Positions 17,475 through 26,891 are shown, numbered from the stretch's first letter. The stretch is 64,000 nucleotides of DNA from JBBQVS01 sp963792705 (GCA_963792705.1 CAWBXD010000014.1:1-64000), one strand, 5' to 3'. The notes: a model not told the origin generated them from the letters alone. Numbers and translations: made by a program.

Positions 17475-19172
17475 ATGCACTCGTTCTCAACAGGATTGCT
17501 CAAAACGCTTGCATGGATTGGCGCAGGTATGGTGGTGGTGGTTGTCTTTCACCTTGGCGGTTCGTTTGCTCATCTCGTAGGACAATTCTCGCCAGTGATT
17601 GGAGCATTTATCGGCGGTGGGTTAACACTCTTTTGTGCCAGTATTCCAGCACGCCATAGTGAGAAGGTAGAACGTTGGACAGGATACGAACAGACATCCT
17701 GGCTACTCATTGGCTGTGCCATCATCATGTGGGGACTTGGCGACAGCTTTTGGCGTTACTACGTCTCTATAGGACAAGCACCTTTTCCATCGATAGCAGA
17801 TGTAGGTTATAGTCTCTTTCCACTGCTAGCTTTCCTTGGCCTGCTTTTACAACCACCCTCTACAAATCGCAGTGGGCGGCTTGTCTTACTCATGGATAGT
17901 CTTATCTCTATGGGTTCTATCTTTGCTATAGCCTGGTATCTCTTGCTTGGCTCTCTTGCACAGGCTCCTGGTGAAGCTACTCTCGCCAAGTTCCTGGGTA
18001 TCTACTATCCAACAACCGATATGGCCCTTCTTAGCTGCGTTGTATTCCTCCTATTACGTGGGCAAGGACGTGCCTATCAAGCAAACGCGCGACGCATCAG
18101 CCTGCTCGTGATAGGTCTTGGTTTCTGCTTCTTTATTGGCTCCGATTTTCTTTTCAATATTCAAAATAATGCTGGTACGTATGTTGAAGCAACATGGGTC
18201 GATATGGGCTGGCCTCTTGGTTTGATGACCATTGGTGCCGCAGCCTACTTACGTCGTTTCTTACCTGCGACACCTGAAGAGGTGATTCAACAACGTATGG
18301 AGCAAAATGAGGACAGTACGCACTTTAGTCCTCAACAACTTGTTCCCTATGCTCTATTAGGACTCCTCTTCGTTGCCTTAACTCTCGATGTGTTGGCACC
18401 AGATAGTGGGCAACGCGCTATACGTCCTGTCCTTTTATTCTCAACGCTTGCCGTCGTTGCCCTACTTGTAACACGCCAAATCTTTACATTGTGGGATAAC
18501 ATGCGCCTTTCGCGTCGTCAAGCTGAGGCATTGGAAGAACTAGAGCGAGCCAACAAGCGCGTAGAGGAGCAATCACGTCAGATTGCAGAACATAACGTGG
18601 AACTAGAGCAAGGCATCGAGCATTTGAAAGCAGTTCAAGCGAATCTTGCCAATGGAAATCTACGAGCGCGTGCTCATCTTACTCATGGCGCGCTGCTTCC
18701 TCTGGCTGGCAGCCTCAACCTTATGGCAGAACGCCTGACACGTTTAGGGCAAGGAAATCTCTATGCTCAACGCATGATGAAAGCATTAAGTGACCTTAGC
18801 CTCGCCTTTGAACGTACCGCGTTTGGCACACCACTTACTATTCCAGAGTCGTGCAATGAACTTACCGAAATAAATCGCTTACTTGTCGCGTTGCGTGTGA
18901 AGCGTTTACAGCCATCTCAATCGTTGTCAGAACAACTCACACCACTACCGGATATGCCACCAACACCGCATCCAGTTACGCAGGCTATGACAACTCCTGT
19001 ACGTCAACAACCAGTGACTCAACCACTTGTACCACCTAGCCGTACAACAGAACCGCAGTCTCATCGACCCGATAATCAACGTCTAGGAGCGAGACCACGT
19101 AATAATAATGTTCTTGGCATACGCCCATCTCCTCCATCAGGCCCTCAATGGAGAGATGCAATAGACGAATAA
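17475..19172 (+). CDS. polytopic membrane protein with coiled coil and proline-rich cytoplasmic tail, sensor-like
   Basis: A 565-residue protein. About 10 hydrophobic spans occupy residues 5-345. A coiled coil (about 350-400, rich in Glu, Arg and Gln) follows, then a helical region with a repeated LMAERLTRLGQGN pattern reminiscent of HAMP, and a Pro/Gln/Thr-rich tail (about 480-565). There is no kinase, GGDEF or EAL domain, so signalling output must come from a partner or the family is non-catalytic. The N-terminal span pattern (PSIADVGYSLFPLLAFLGLL) resembles membrane input domains fused to diguanylate cyclases in other bacteria. Function is unknown. Confidence 0.6.
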   Translation: MHSFSTGLLKTLAWIGAGMVVVVVFHLGGSFAHLVGQFSPVIGAFIGGGLTLFCASIPARHSEKVERWTGYEQTSWLLIGCAIIMWGLGDSFWRYYVSIGQAPFPSIADVGYSLFPLLAFLGLLLQPPSTNRSGRLVLLMDSLISMGSIFAIAWYLLLGSLAQAPGEATLAKFLGIYYPTTDMALLSCVVFLLLRGQGRAYQANARRISLLVIGLGFCFFIGSDFLFNIQNNAGTYVEATWVDMGWPLGLMTIGAAAYLRRFLPATPEEVIQQRMEQNEDSTHFSPQQLVPYALLGLLFVALTLDVLAPDSGQRAIRPVLLFSTLAVVALLVTRQIFTLWDNMRLSRRQAEALEELERANKRVEEQSRQIAEHNVELEQGIEHLKAVQANLANGNLRARAHLTHGALLPLAGSLNLMAERLTRLGQGNLYAQRMMKALSDLSLAFERTAFGTPLTIPESCNELTEINRLLVALRVKRLQPSQSLSEQLTPLPDMPPTPHPVTQAMTTPVRQQPVTQPLVPPSRTTEPQSHRPDNQRLGARPRNNNVLGIRPSPPSGPQWRDAIDE

Positions 19173-19227
19173 GAAACAACGAGGCTGCTGTAAAGCTATA
19201 GCTCTACAGCGGCCTCGTTGTTTCTTA
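19171..19227. terminator. bidirectional terminator overlapping both convergent stop codons
   Basis: AAGAAACAACGAGGC (19171-19185) pairs with its complement at 19212-19226, and the inner bases extend the stem nearly to a TATA loop. The plus-strand gene stops at 19170-19172 and the minus-strand gene at 19225-19227, so each stop codon touches the stem base. T-rich arms serve both directions. Confidence 0.8.
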
Positions 19228-21654
19228 CTCTCCGTAAGGTACCCAGATATTTTTTACCTGTGTTGCCTCACGCAAAAACTCCCGTCCCTCACCCTGCACA
19301 TTATCTAACCAATCGCGTTCATGACCATTGCTTACCCAGGTGCGCTTCATATTTCCTGCTGAGGCGAACTCCATACGTTTTGATCCCTCAGCAGAGCCAA
19401 AGTACCACAATGCATCAACATCATCATGCTCTGCCAGCACTTGACTCAGTAGATCGCGTTCACCCGTAACAATATTTACAACACCTGCTGGTAGGTCTGA
19501 GGTCTCGAATACTTGATAACAATCGGTCGCACTCAACGGGAATTGTTGTGAGGGTACCACAACAACTGTATTCCCCATCGCGATTGCGGGCGCAACGAGC
19601 GAGATAAATCCTAGCAATGGACGCGTATCGGAGCATGTTATTCCAACCACACCCATCGGTTCAGGCATCGCTAACACCACACCGCGCATTGGAGGTCGAT
19701 GTACAACTCCCTCAAACTTATCCGCCCACGCTGCATAGCTGAACAAGCGCGAGAGTGTCGTCTGTACCTCATCAAGTGCTTTACGTTGTGTACAACCGAT
19801 TTGCTGCACAAGCCTACGGGCAAATTCATCCTCACGACTCGCCAAATTCTCCGCTATATAATACAAAATTTGTGCGCGACTATGCCCCGTGCTTGCAGAC
19901 CATCCACGCGCGGCATGAGCAGCCTCAACCGCATTACGAATATCTTTCCGATTACCTTCACCCACTTCCCCTATCTGTTGCCCAGTCGAACTGTACACAT
20001 CTATACTATATCCAGAATCCGGTCGTGCTTGCTTACCGCCAATAAACAACTTTGGAGTACGGTCAATTGAAGGTAACATAAACGCACTCTTCTCTATACT
20101 ATTGGCCGTAATTTCTCCACTTTCTTCCTCTGCAACATCGTTTGTGGCTATAAGAATTTCATGGCTAGAAAGACTAGGATTTTCAGTTTTCCACGAAGGA
20201 CGGAGATACTCGTACAATCCTTCTTTTCCACCTTCACGTCCAAAACCGCTCTCCCGATAACCTCCAAAACCGCTTGCGGCATCAAACATATTAGTGCAGT
20301 TCACCCAAACGGAACCAGCTTTAATCTTGGGGGCAATATCAAGCGCGAGATTAATATTATCGCTCCACACACTTGCAGCTAAGCCATAACGCGTATTGTT
20401 CGCTAAGACTACCGCCTCTTCTGGTGTACGAAAGGTCATAGCTACCAGGACTGGTCCAAATATCTCAACTTGTGCAATGGTGCTTGCTGGCGAAACATTG
20501 GTAAACAGAGTTGGAGGAAAGAACGAACCTTCCGTCGGACATGCCCATGATGGTTGCCACTTCTGCGCTCCCTCGGCAACACCCTGTTCTACCATCCTCT
20601 GAATCTCTTGTAGTTGTGTTGGCGATACAATCGCACCCATATCTACCGCTTTATCCAGTGGATTGCCCAGCCGTAGTTTCTCCATACGTGTACGCAATTT
20701 ACTGATAAGTTGTGATTCGATATTCTCCTGTACCAACAAGCGTGATCCGGCGCAACAAACTTGTCCCTGATTAAACCAGATTGCATCGACGACCCCTTCA
20801 ACAACACTATCCAGGTCAGCATCATCAAACACTATGAATGGCGATTTACCCCCAAGTTCAAGCGAAAGCTTTTTACCAGAACCAGCCGTAGCACGTCGAA
20901 TACTTCGTCCCACATCAGTCGAACCAGTAAACGCAATTTTGTTCACATCGGGGTGCCGTACTAATGCTTCACCAACTTGCGATGCTTCACCTGTAACAAT
21001 ATTCACAACTCCAGGTGGTAAACCAATCTCTTGCACAATCTCAGCAAACTTGAGTGCGGTCAAAGATGTATAACGCGCAGGCTTCAACACAACAGTATTG
21101 CCCATTGCGAGGGCAGGCGCAATCTTCCAGGCAAGCATGAGTAGAGGAAAATTCCAGGGTATTATCTGCCCAACCACACCAACAGGTTGATAGCCAGCAA
21201 GTTCAGAGGCCATCAATTGTGCCCAACCTGCATGATAATAAAAATGTCGTGCCACAAGCGGAATGTCCAAATCACGCGTCTCACGAATAGACTTTCCGTT
21301 ATCTAAAGACTCCAGTACCGCCAACAGTCGCGCATGCTTCTGAATTTGACGCGCAAGAGCGTAGAGATAGCGAGCACGTGTATGCCCTGGCAATGTACTC
21401 CATGTCTCAAACGCGGTACGCGCCGCTGCGACAGCCATATCAACATCAGCACTATTGCCAGCAGCAACTCGCGTTAGTGACTTACCAGTAGCAGGATTCA
21501 CACTCTCAAGATATGTACCACCTGCTGGCTTAACCCACTCATTATTGATGAAAAGACCAAAGGGTTGTCGCTCTTCAATCCATGCCAAAGCAGGTGCAGA
21601 AGCCTCTGGTGCAGGACCATATTCCATCGTCTCAAAGATATCCATAACACTCAT
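19225..21654 (-). CDS. ALDH16-like tandem aldehyde dehydrogenase
   Basis: An 809-residue protein made of two aldehyde-dehydrogenase modules. Module 1 (about 30-495) is complete: IPWNFP (165-170), K191, E266 in ELGGK and nucleophile C300 in GQVC. Module 2 (about 525-795) keeps the fold landmarks (MGVVGI, GNTVVVVPS, VVNIVTG) but I see no ELGGK or GQxC, so it is non-catalytic. This matches the ALDH16 family, in which the second domain helps dimerisation. The gene follows deoC by 12 bases; DeoC releases acetaldehyde, so oxidation of acetaldehyde to acetate in deoxyribose catabolism is likely. GGAGGG precedes the ATG by 7 bases. Confidence 0.85.
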   Translation of the reverse strand: MSVMDIFETMEYGPAPEASAPALAWIEERQPFGLFINNEWVKPAGGTYLESVNPATGKSLTRVAAGNSADVDMAVAAARTAFETWSTLPGHTRARYLYALARQIQKHARLLAVLESLDNGKSIRETRDLDIPLVARHFYYHAGWAQLMASELAGYQPVGVVGQIIPWNFPLLMLAWKIAPALAMGNTVVLKPARYTSLTALKFAEIVQEIGLPPGVVNIVTGEASQVGEALVRHPDVNKIAFTGSTDVGRSIRRATAGSGKKLSLELGGKSPFIVFDDADLDSVVEGVVDAIWFNQGQVCCAGSRLLVQENIESQLISKLRTRMEKLRLGNPLDKAVDMGAIVSPTQLQEIQRMVEQGVAEGAQKWQPSWACPTEGSFFPPTLFTNVSPASTIAQVEIFGPVLVAMTFRTPEEAVVLANNTRYGLAASVWSDNINLALDIAPKIKAGSVWVNCTNMFDAASGFGGYRESGFGREGGKEGLYEYLRPSWKTENPSLSSHEILIATNDVAEEESGEITANSIEKSAFMLPSIDRTPKLFIGGKQARPDSGYSIDVYSSTGQQIGEVGEGNRKDIRNAVEAAHAARGWSASTGHSRAQILYYIAENLASREDEFARRLVQQIGCTQRKALDEVQTTLSRLFSYAAWADKFEGVVHRPPMRGVVLAMPEPMGVVGITCSDTRPLLGFISLVAPAIAMGNTVVVVPSQQFPLSATDCYQVFETSDLPAGVVNIVTGERDLLSQVLAEHDDVDALWYFGSAEGSKRMEFASAGNMKRTWVSNGHERDWLDNVQGEGREFLREATQVKNIWVPYGE

Positions 21655-21666
21655 TTTTCTACCCTC

Positions 21667-22677
21667 CTACACCATCGGATTATGATTAGCCGCCGCATAA
21701 CGACCTGTAACAAAGTATGATAGCTGCCGCTCAATATCAGACAACAAGCCACTTGCTCCAATACGGAACAGCGTATTGTTTAACCACTCATTGCCTAATT
21801 CTTCCTTCATTAGCATTAGCCAATCAAGCGAAGCCTTTGCACTCCGAATGCCTCCCGCAGGCTTGAAGCCTACTTTATAGCCTGTATGTTCATAATAATC
21901 CCGAATAGCGCGTACCATCACTAACCCAACGGGCAACGTCGCGTTGACTGGTTCCTTACCAGTCGATGTCTTGATAAAATCTGCACCCGCCATCATACAA
22001 ACAAGGCTTGCTCTTCCTACATTATTAAGTGTAGCCAATTCGTGTGTAGCAAGAATAGTCTTCATATGTGCCTCACCACAGGCGACACGAAATGCCTTCA
22101 CCTCATCATAAAGAGCTTGCCAGTTCCCCGTTAACACGTGAGCGCGCGAAATAACGATATCAATCTCTGCCGCTCCTGCCTTTACCGACGCCTCAATCTC
22201 GCCAATTTTCTGCTCCATCGGATTTTGTCCTGCCGGAAAACCAGTAGAAACCGCAGCGACAGGAATATTAGACCCATGCAATGCATTAACGGCTATAGGA
22301 ACAAGATTATAATAGACACAAACGGCTCCTGCTTTGAGAGGATATGTCCCCATCCCCAATGCCTCCATCACCTCTTGACGCACAGGTTGACGTGCTTTCG
22401 CACAGAGACGGAGCACATTGCCAGCAGTATCATCACCGGCCAACGTCGTGAGATCGATACATGTAATTGCTCTTAACAACCATGCTGCTTGCCACTCTTT
22501 CTTAACAGTACGACGTGTTGGCAACGTTGCCGCTCGCCTTTCAACCGCGCTACGATTGATCTGCACCTCACGTACCCAATCCATGTTGAGCGGCATCCCC
22601 GGATTGCGTGCAAGCTCAGAAGTTACACCATGTACAATTGTAGGTTCTTGTTCTGCTTTATGTTGAGTGGTCGTCAT
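21667..22677 (-). CDS. deoC: deoxyribose-phosphate aldolase
   Basis: A 336-residue class I aldolase splitting 2-deoxyribose-5-phosphate into glyceraldehyde-3-phosphate and acetaldehyde. IKTSTGKE and GFKPAGGIRSAKASL contain the two active-site lysines, and the C-terminal FRIGASGLLSDIERQL closely follows animal DERA, placing it in the long-form DeoC group. ATG 22677 has AAGGA 7-8 bases upstream; the 37 earlier codons of the open frame are not family-like. It is cotranscribed with the ALDH16-like gene, and a VapBC-like pair lies just upstream on the same strand. Confidence 0.92.
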   Translation of the reverse strand: MTTTQHKAEQEPTIVHGVTSELARNPGMPLNMDWVREVQINRSAVERRAATLPTRRTVKKEWQAAWLLRAITCIDLTTLAGDDTAGNVLRLCAKARQPVRQEVMEALGMGTYPLKAGAVCVYYNLVPIAVNALHGSNIPVAAVSTGFPAGQNPMEQKIGEIEASVKAGAAEIDIVISRAHVLTGNWQALYDEVKAFRVACGEAHMKTILATHELATLNNVGRASLVCMMAGADFIKTSTGKEPVNATLPVGLVMVRAIRDYYEHTGYKVGFKPAGGIRSAKASLDWLMLMKEELGNEWLNNTLFRIGASGLLSDIERQLSYFVTGRYAAANHNPMV

Positions 22678-22729
22678 GTATTGTCCTTCTTTAATATCTT
22701 TCCTTATCTGTAGCATCGCAAGATATTCG

Positions 22730-23176
22730 TTAAAGAGGTCCAGGTAAAACTGGAAGGCCAGCAAGAGCCATATGATGGTCGAAGGCAAAAATTGCGTTAA
22801 TGTCAGGGCGAGAATGAACTAATGCAAGAGTAAATGCATCCACGTAAGAGAGGTCCTGATCTTGAAAACGATTAAGAATCTTCAGGACTTCGACATCTAA
22901 CTGAGCATTCGGATAAAGTACTTGAAGATAGCCCTGTTGTTCCATTAGCTCCTTCTGCATGAGCCAAGAGATGGCCTCTCGCTGGCCTATATGGTAACGT
23001 ATCCAAGTAAATGTCTCGGAGACAACACCCCAACTTGTTATGCGTAGTGTTGCAGGACTCAAAGATTTATGAAAAGCTGTAGCACTTGCGTAGTGTCGTT
23101 CTTTTTTACTTGCGAGGCTAATCCAAGCAGAAGAATTGACGAATATGTATCGGATACTAGCGATAGATGTCGTCAT
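22730..23176 (-). CDS. PIN-domain (VapC-like) toxin with altered first catalytic residue
   Basis: A 148-residue PIN-domain protein, by family an Mg-dependent RNase toxin. The usual first Asp in the FVDTSAW-type motif is Asn here (N14 in FVNSSAW, codon AAT). Other acidic positions look retained: the Glu in VSETFTW, the Asp in LSYVDAFTLAL and the Asp in FAFDHHMALAG. Loss of the first acidic ligand generally cripples PIN nucleases, so the toxin is probably weak or dead (inference). ATG 23176 overlaps the antitoxin gene by 20 bases, has GAGG upstream, and begins the canonical fold. Confidence 0.75.
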   Translation of the reverse strand: MTTSIASIRYIFVNSSAWISLASKKERHYASATAFHKSLSPATLRITSWGVVSETFTWIRYHIGQREAISWLMQKELMEQQGYLQVLYPNAQLDVEVLKILNRFQDQDLSYVDAFTLALVHSRPDINAIFAFDHHMALAGLPVLPGPL

Positions 23177-23378
23177 GATCTGCCTCAATAGGTCCATCAA
23201 ACATACCAATCATGCCTGCAAAAGGGTCTTCGATCTCTTTAATACCTTCCCAGGCAAGAAATTGATCTATTGCTTTACGCAAAATCTCTGCTTCTGTTAT
23301 TCCCTGTCGCTGTGCAAGTTGCTTTACAGCTCTATCTTGCTCCGGCGTAATGTATGTTTGTTTAGAAATCAATTCCAT
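23157..23378 (-). CDS. ribbon-helix-helix (VapB/CopG-like) antitoxin
   Basis: A 73-residue protein. A predicted N-terminal strand (QTYITP) and two helices (EQDRAVKQLAQRQG, TEAEILRKAIDQFLAW) form a ribbon-helix-helix DNA-binding fold. The acidic tail (EIEDPFAGMIG to DHDDIY) would wrap the toxin. A near-perfect AAGGAGGT site precedes the ATG. It overlaps the PIN toxin gene by 20 bases in the normal antitoxin-toxin order and would repress its own promoter. Confidence 0.78.
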   Translation of the reverse strand: MELISKQTYITPEQDRAVKQLAQRQGITEAEILRKAIDQFLAWEGIKEIEDPFAGMIGMFDGPIEADHDDIYR

Positions 23379-23632
23379 ACGTACCTCCTTATCCTTGTTA
23401 TTTTACAACATTAAATAGTTGTGTAACTCTTACTCATCCTCGTCTAACTACAACGTATTTGTTCTCTTTATCTTCATCTTTGAAAGCTGTGTTGTCAAGC
23501 ACTGAATACACAAAACACTCAAAGACATTACTTGAAGCACTCAAAGCTTAGCAGAAAGCAGAAGTATACAGTATCCTTATAAATAGAAGTTTGCTAAACT
23601 TTGTATACTGGCATAAAGGAACATAATGAGCA

Positions 23633-24208
23633 ATGAAAACACTTTTATACACACTCAAAACGACTTTCAGATACTACCTACTCGTCGTCATCGTTATTAT
23701 TGGTTTCTACTTTTCGCTCTATGCAGTTGTGCAACAGGTTCTCCGACAGGGGGCCAACGATCCACAAATTCAGATGGCTGAGGATGCTGCATCAAAGTTA
23801 GCTGCCGGACAATCTGCTCAGACGATTATCCCCATAGAAAAAGTCAATATTGCGACAAGCATTGCGCCATTCATGATGGTCTTTGATGCCAATGGAACAC
23901 CTATTGCCTCGTCCGCGCAACTTAATGGTCAGACGCCGATTATTCCCTCTGGCGTTTTTGACTCAGTACGTCAAAGCGGCGAGGATAGAATTACATGGCA
24001 ACCACAAGATGGTGTTAGAAGTGCTGTCATTGTAACGCAATTCAAAGGCACAAGTACTGGTTTTGTGCTTGTTGGTAGGTCACTGCGCGAAGTTGAGAAG
24101 CGAGAAGATAACATCCTACAGTTGCTCAATCTTGGCTGGATTGGCATGCTCATTATCACACTGCCCATAACAGTGTTTGTGTTTAAAAAACCTTTACAAG
24201 GGCAATAA
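23633..24208 (+). CDS. two-span membrane protein with extracytoplasmic sensor-like domain
   Basis: A 191-residue protein with spans at about 13-35 and 165-185 enclosing about 130 external residues. The domain (PFMMVFDANGTPIASSAQL, later GFVLVGRSLREVEKRE) resembles the double-spanning input domains of histidine kinases, but only a 7-residue cytoplasmic tail follows, with no HAMP or kinase. It may be a kinase accessory or a stand-alone domain. AAAGGA lies about 12 bases before the ATG. It ends 5 bases from a convergent gene with no terminator visible. Confidence 0.55.
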   Translation: MKTLLYTLKTTFRYYLLVVIVIIGFYFSLYAVVQQVLRQGANDPQIQMAEDAASKLAAGQSAQTIIPIEKVNIATSIAPFMMVFDANGTPIASSAQLNGQTPIIPSGVFDSVRQSGEDRITWQPQDGVRSAVIVTQFKGTSTGFVLVGRSLREVEKREDNILQLLNLGWIGMLIITLPITVFVFKKPLQGQ

Positions 24209-24213
24209 ATTCA

Positions 24214-25230
24214 TCATGCCCATCTATCAACCCACTGCGCCCACGTCTTAGTATTCGTAGCTAACGTGCGTAATGTCGAGAGCGTTCTTGTGGTTTCACG
24301 CACACCAAGTAGACGCTCCTCTTCACTATTGACAGACTCACCAAGTGAACGATGCATATTGAATAACAACCAGCCTAACCAGTTACCAAGCACGCCATGT
24401 ATAGCGGTGATACCGGAGTCGTGTATCACACCGCCAGAAGTAACATATCCCTCAAGTAATGCATGGAAACTTTCTTCCCGTGGTGGTTGAACATTTTGCC
24501 CACTCCACGCAAGCGCGGCACCCACAACATCCATTGTAGGATTGGTCAGGCCAGCAGCCTCCCAATCGATTACAACGGGGGAAACAGCATCGCGCCACAT
24601 CACATTTTTTTGATCAAGGTCACGATGGCTTATAACAAGAGTACGACGAAGAACTCTATCTGCCTCTGTAGCAAGCTTTCCCCACTCGACGAGTAAAGGG
24701 AGTGCATTACGAACTTGTGGTGTCCAGGGAACATCTCTATCCGATGCCTGGAACGTGAGCATGTCCCACTCATCCTCCGAAAATGGCTCCCATTCAGGTA
24801 TCACCAGTTCGGGGAAGTGTTGATTGGTCAAGTTATGCATACGTGCCAATATCGTTCCTACAAGACGTGTACGTTCAGACTCAACCGCTTTCGTCGAAAG
24901 TGTCTCACCCTCTATCCAGTTATACACGATAAAGGTCTCATCACCGATTTCCTGCACCATTCCGCCGTCGCCCTCACCTTTGAGGGCAACAGCCGCTGGA
25001 ACACCACTTGTAGCCATCGCTTCTGCGATACGCTCTGTAAGCCGATACTCATCTCGTATTCCTGCTTTTCGCATAATCACGGGATTGAGTTGTTTTACCG
25101 CGAAAACACCTTTAGAGGTTGAGAGACGCCACAGGCGATGCAACATACCACCTTGTACGGATTGCGGTTCGTATTGTGGCTCACCTAACCTAAAAAGTAT
25201 GCAGAGGCGAGTAGTAAGTGCTGTATCCAA
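24214..25230 (-). CDS. aminoglycoside phosphotransferase (APH)-family kinase
   Basis: A 338-residue protein-kinase-like phosphotransferase. The nucleotide lysine lies in VFAVKQL (K46). The catalytic loop SHRDLDQKN supplies D204 and N209, and IDWEAAG supplies the metal-binding D222. The family covers antibiotic kinases and many small-molecule kinases; the substrate cannot be read from sequence. The start is TTG at 25230, needed to complete the N-terminal strand, with GGAAAA upstream. It follows the DUF169 gene by 18 bases and is probably cotranscribed. I see no sign of a resistance cassette. Confidence 0.75.
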   Translation of the reverse strand: MDTALTTRLCILFRLGEPQYEPQSVQGGMLHRLWRLSTSKGVFAVKQLNPVIMRKAGIRDEYRLTERIAEAMATSGVPAAVALKGEGDGGMVQEIGDETFIVYNWIEGETLSTKAVESERTRLVGTILARMHNLTNQHFPELVIPEWEPFSEDEWDMLTFQASDRDVPWTPQVRNALPLLVEWGKLATEADRVLRRTLVISHRDLDQKNVMWRDAVSPVVIDWEAAGLTNPTMDVVGAALAWSGQNVQPPREESFHALLEGYVTSGGVIHDSGITAIHGVLGNWLGWLLFNMHRSLGESVNSEEERLLGVRETTRTLSTLRTLATNTKTWAQWVDRWA

Positions 25231-25248
25231 CGGTTTTCCTACTATGTT

Positions 25249-25953
25249 CTAGGCAACATAAGTTGCTTTTTGTTGTGCATGAAAAGGGGCGAGAGCATTA
25301 TTTGCGTTGACAATCGTGTCAAGCTTTTCAACTAAATCAGGAAATTGCTCACCAGGAATAGTCAAGATCATTTCGTTAGGCGTAAGTTCAACATAGGTAC
25401 GCGCACCCACACAGCCAAAGCTCATCGAAACTTCATTTTTCTGTAGTGTACGCGGAATTACGCCGCATGTTGGACGCCCGAAAGCTGTCTGTCCGCCTTG
25501 TAACCAATCCGCTTTCCCTAATGCTTCCGCGATAAGCATTGCTTGCTGTGCGTTCAGTCGGCACAAAATGATATCGGGAGCTATTGGAAGCTCGTCAAGT
25601 CGTCCATAGACAATATTCTCATGTGGTTTCTGCACAGTAGGTAGCGCGGCAACCTCAGCAGGGGAAAAATATTGTACACTTGCCATCGTTCCAACCAGTG
25701 CTTGTGCTCGCTCCTGGTCAGCCTCAGGCATAGTGAAACCCATTGTCATCATGCCAATCGGACATTCTTTATGCTCTGGACCATTTGCGTAAAATACACC
25801 TTGCTCGGCAAGACGCCAAAAGGTGCATGCGGACGGAACATACGTTGTTTTATGCTCAACAGATGTGGGAACCTCTTGTACAAAAGCCATACCTACGGGA
25901 ACATGCTCTAACTGTAACAAACTTTTGAAGCGCGTTGTCAATTCTGGGTACAC
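25249..25953 (-). CDS. DUF169 family protein
   Basis: A 234-residue protein of unknown function. Hallmarks are SACTFWRLAEQGVFYA (C43), ECPIGMMTMGF (C64) and later conserved-looking C131, C163 (PTCGVIP) and C181 (FGCVGAR). The cysteines suggest metal or redox chemistry, but no cofactor is established. It probably heads a two-gene unit with the APH-like kinase. Confidence 0.72.
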   Translation of the reverse strand: MYPELTTRFKSLLQLEHVPVGMAFVQEVPTSVEHKTTYVPSACTFWRLAEQGVFYANGPEHKECPIGMMTMGFTMPEADQERAQALVGTMASVQYFSPAEVAALPTVQKPHENIVYGRLDELPIAPDIILCRLNAQQAMLIAEALGKADWLQGGQTAFGRPTCGVIPRTLQKNEVSMSFGCVGARTYVELTPNEMILTIPGEQFPDLVEKLDTIVNANNALAPFHAQQKATYVA

Positions 25954-26087
25954 AGTTTAATTCTTTCTACTTGACTTATCTGTTATAGAGATACAACCAC
26001 GTGGTTGCCTCTCACCTCTTAAACAGCCCAAAAACACAAGAGGGCTAGAAGCATCTTACCACATTAATTGGTAGCTGATGCATAACG

Positions 26088-26891
26088 CTACTCAACCTTG
26101 TGCTTCCTAGCAAGCACGTTGACCCAGTTACGCTGTTTCTCGCTCGGTGCGAAGTTGTTCTTTTGTAGTTTTTTAGCCATATCACTAATAAAAGAACGTT
26201 CCTGTGCATTTACGCGTGTACTATCCGCAGCGATACTGGCAAAGAGCGACTGAAGCCTTTGGACTTTTTGACGCAGTGCGGCCATCTCAGGTGATGTAGG
26301 AGCGTTTCTAGCTTCTGGTGCTTGTGATGCTTGCCAACGAGCATATCCCGTCCGATCATTATTCCAGGCACCAAGTCCCGCAAGTTCGTCAGCTCGTTCG
26401 TTATGCTCATGTCCTGCATGACCGCGAACCCACTCGAACTTGGGTGGCAGCTTGCGATAGCTCAGCAACTTACGATAGACTTCCCACATGTCAGGGTTGG
26501 CTTTCATCTGGTACACGCCCTGTGCAACCTTGATGGTGTACTCGCTATCGCTATAAACCAAAAGCGGCAATGTTGGAGGAGCAAGGCTTAGTACTGCAAG
26601 TACAGCAGCGATCTCGGCTCTATTGTTTGTAGTTGTAGGTGCCTTAGGGATATGCCCATAACGTTCAAGACAAGCAGCACCTTCGCGTACTCTCCCATCA
26701 GCATTATCAGCAGAAGCCCACAAGAGCGCACTCCATCCAGCAGGTCCCCCTGGATTTTTGAGGCAAGCACCATCAGTATAGGCCATCACGCCCTTTTGAT
26801 CCAGCGTCTTTAATGTCGCACGGATATCAATATCAACAACGGCGTTCAGTACTGAACGCCATTCTAAAGATTCTTGTGTTTCACTCACCAC
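26088..26891 (-). CDS. rnhA: ribonuclease HI with C-terminal extension
   Basis: A 267-residue protein whose residues 33-175 are a complete RNase H fold: D40 (YTDGAC), E93 (NNRAEIAAV), D115 (VYSDSEYT), H158 (VRGHAGHEHNERAD) and D168. It degrades RNA in RNA-DNA hybrids. Unlike the 155-residue E. coli enzyme, it has about 30 extra N-terminal residues and a basic helical extension of about 90 residues (180-267), which may bind nucleic acid. The start is one of two adjacent GTG codons after AAAGGT. Confidence 0.85.
   Translation of the reverse strand: MVSETQESLEWRSVLNAVVDIDIRATLKTLDQKGVMAYTDGACLKNPGGPAGWSALLWASADNADGRVREGAACLERYGHIPKAPTTTNNRAEIAAVLAVLSLAPPTLPLLVYSDSEYTIKVAQGVYQMKANPDMWEVYRKLLSYRKLPPKFEWVRGHAGHEHNERADELAGLGAWNNDRTGYARWQASQAPEARNAPTSPEMAALRQKVQRLQSLFASIAADSTRVNAQERSFISDMAKKLQKNNFAPSEKQRNWVNVLARKHKVE

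Noticed and set aside
24214..25230. APH-family gene as an antibiotic-resistance determinant
   Set aside because: The family is broad, there are no mobile elements nearby, and it is paired with a DUF169 gene.
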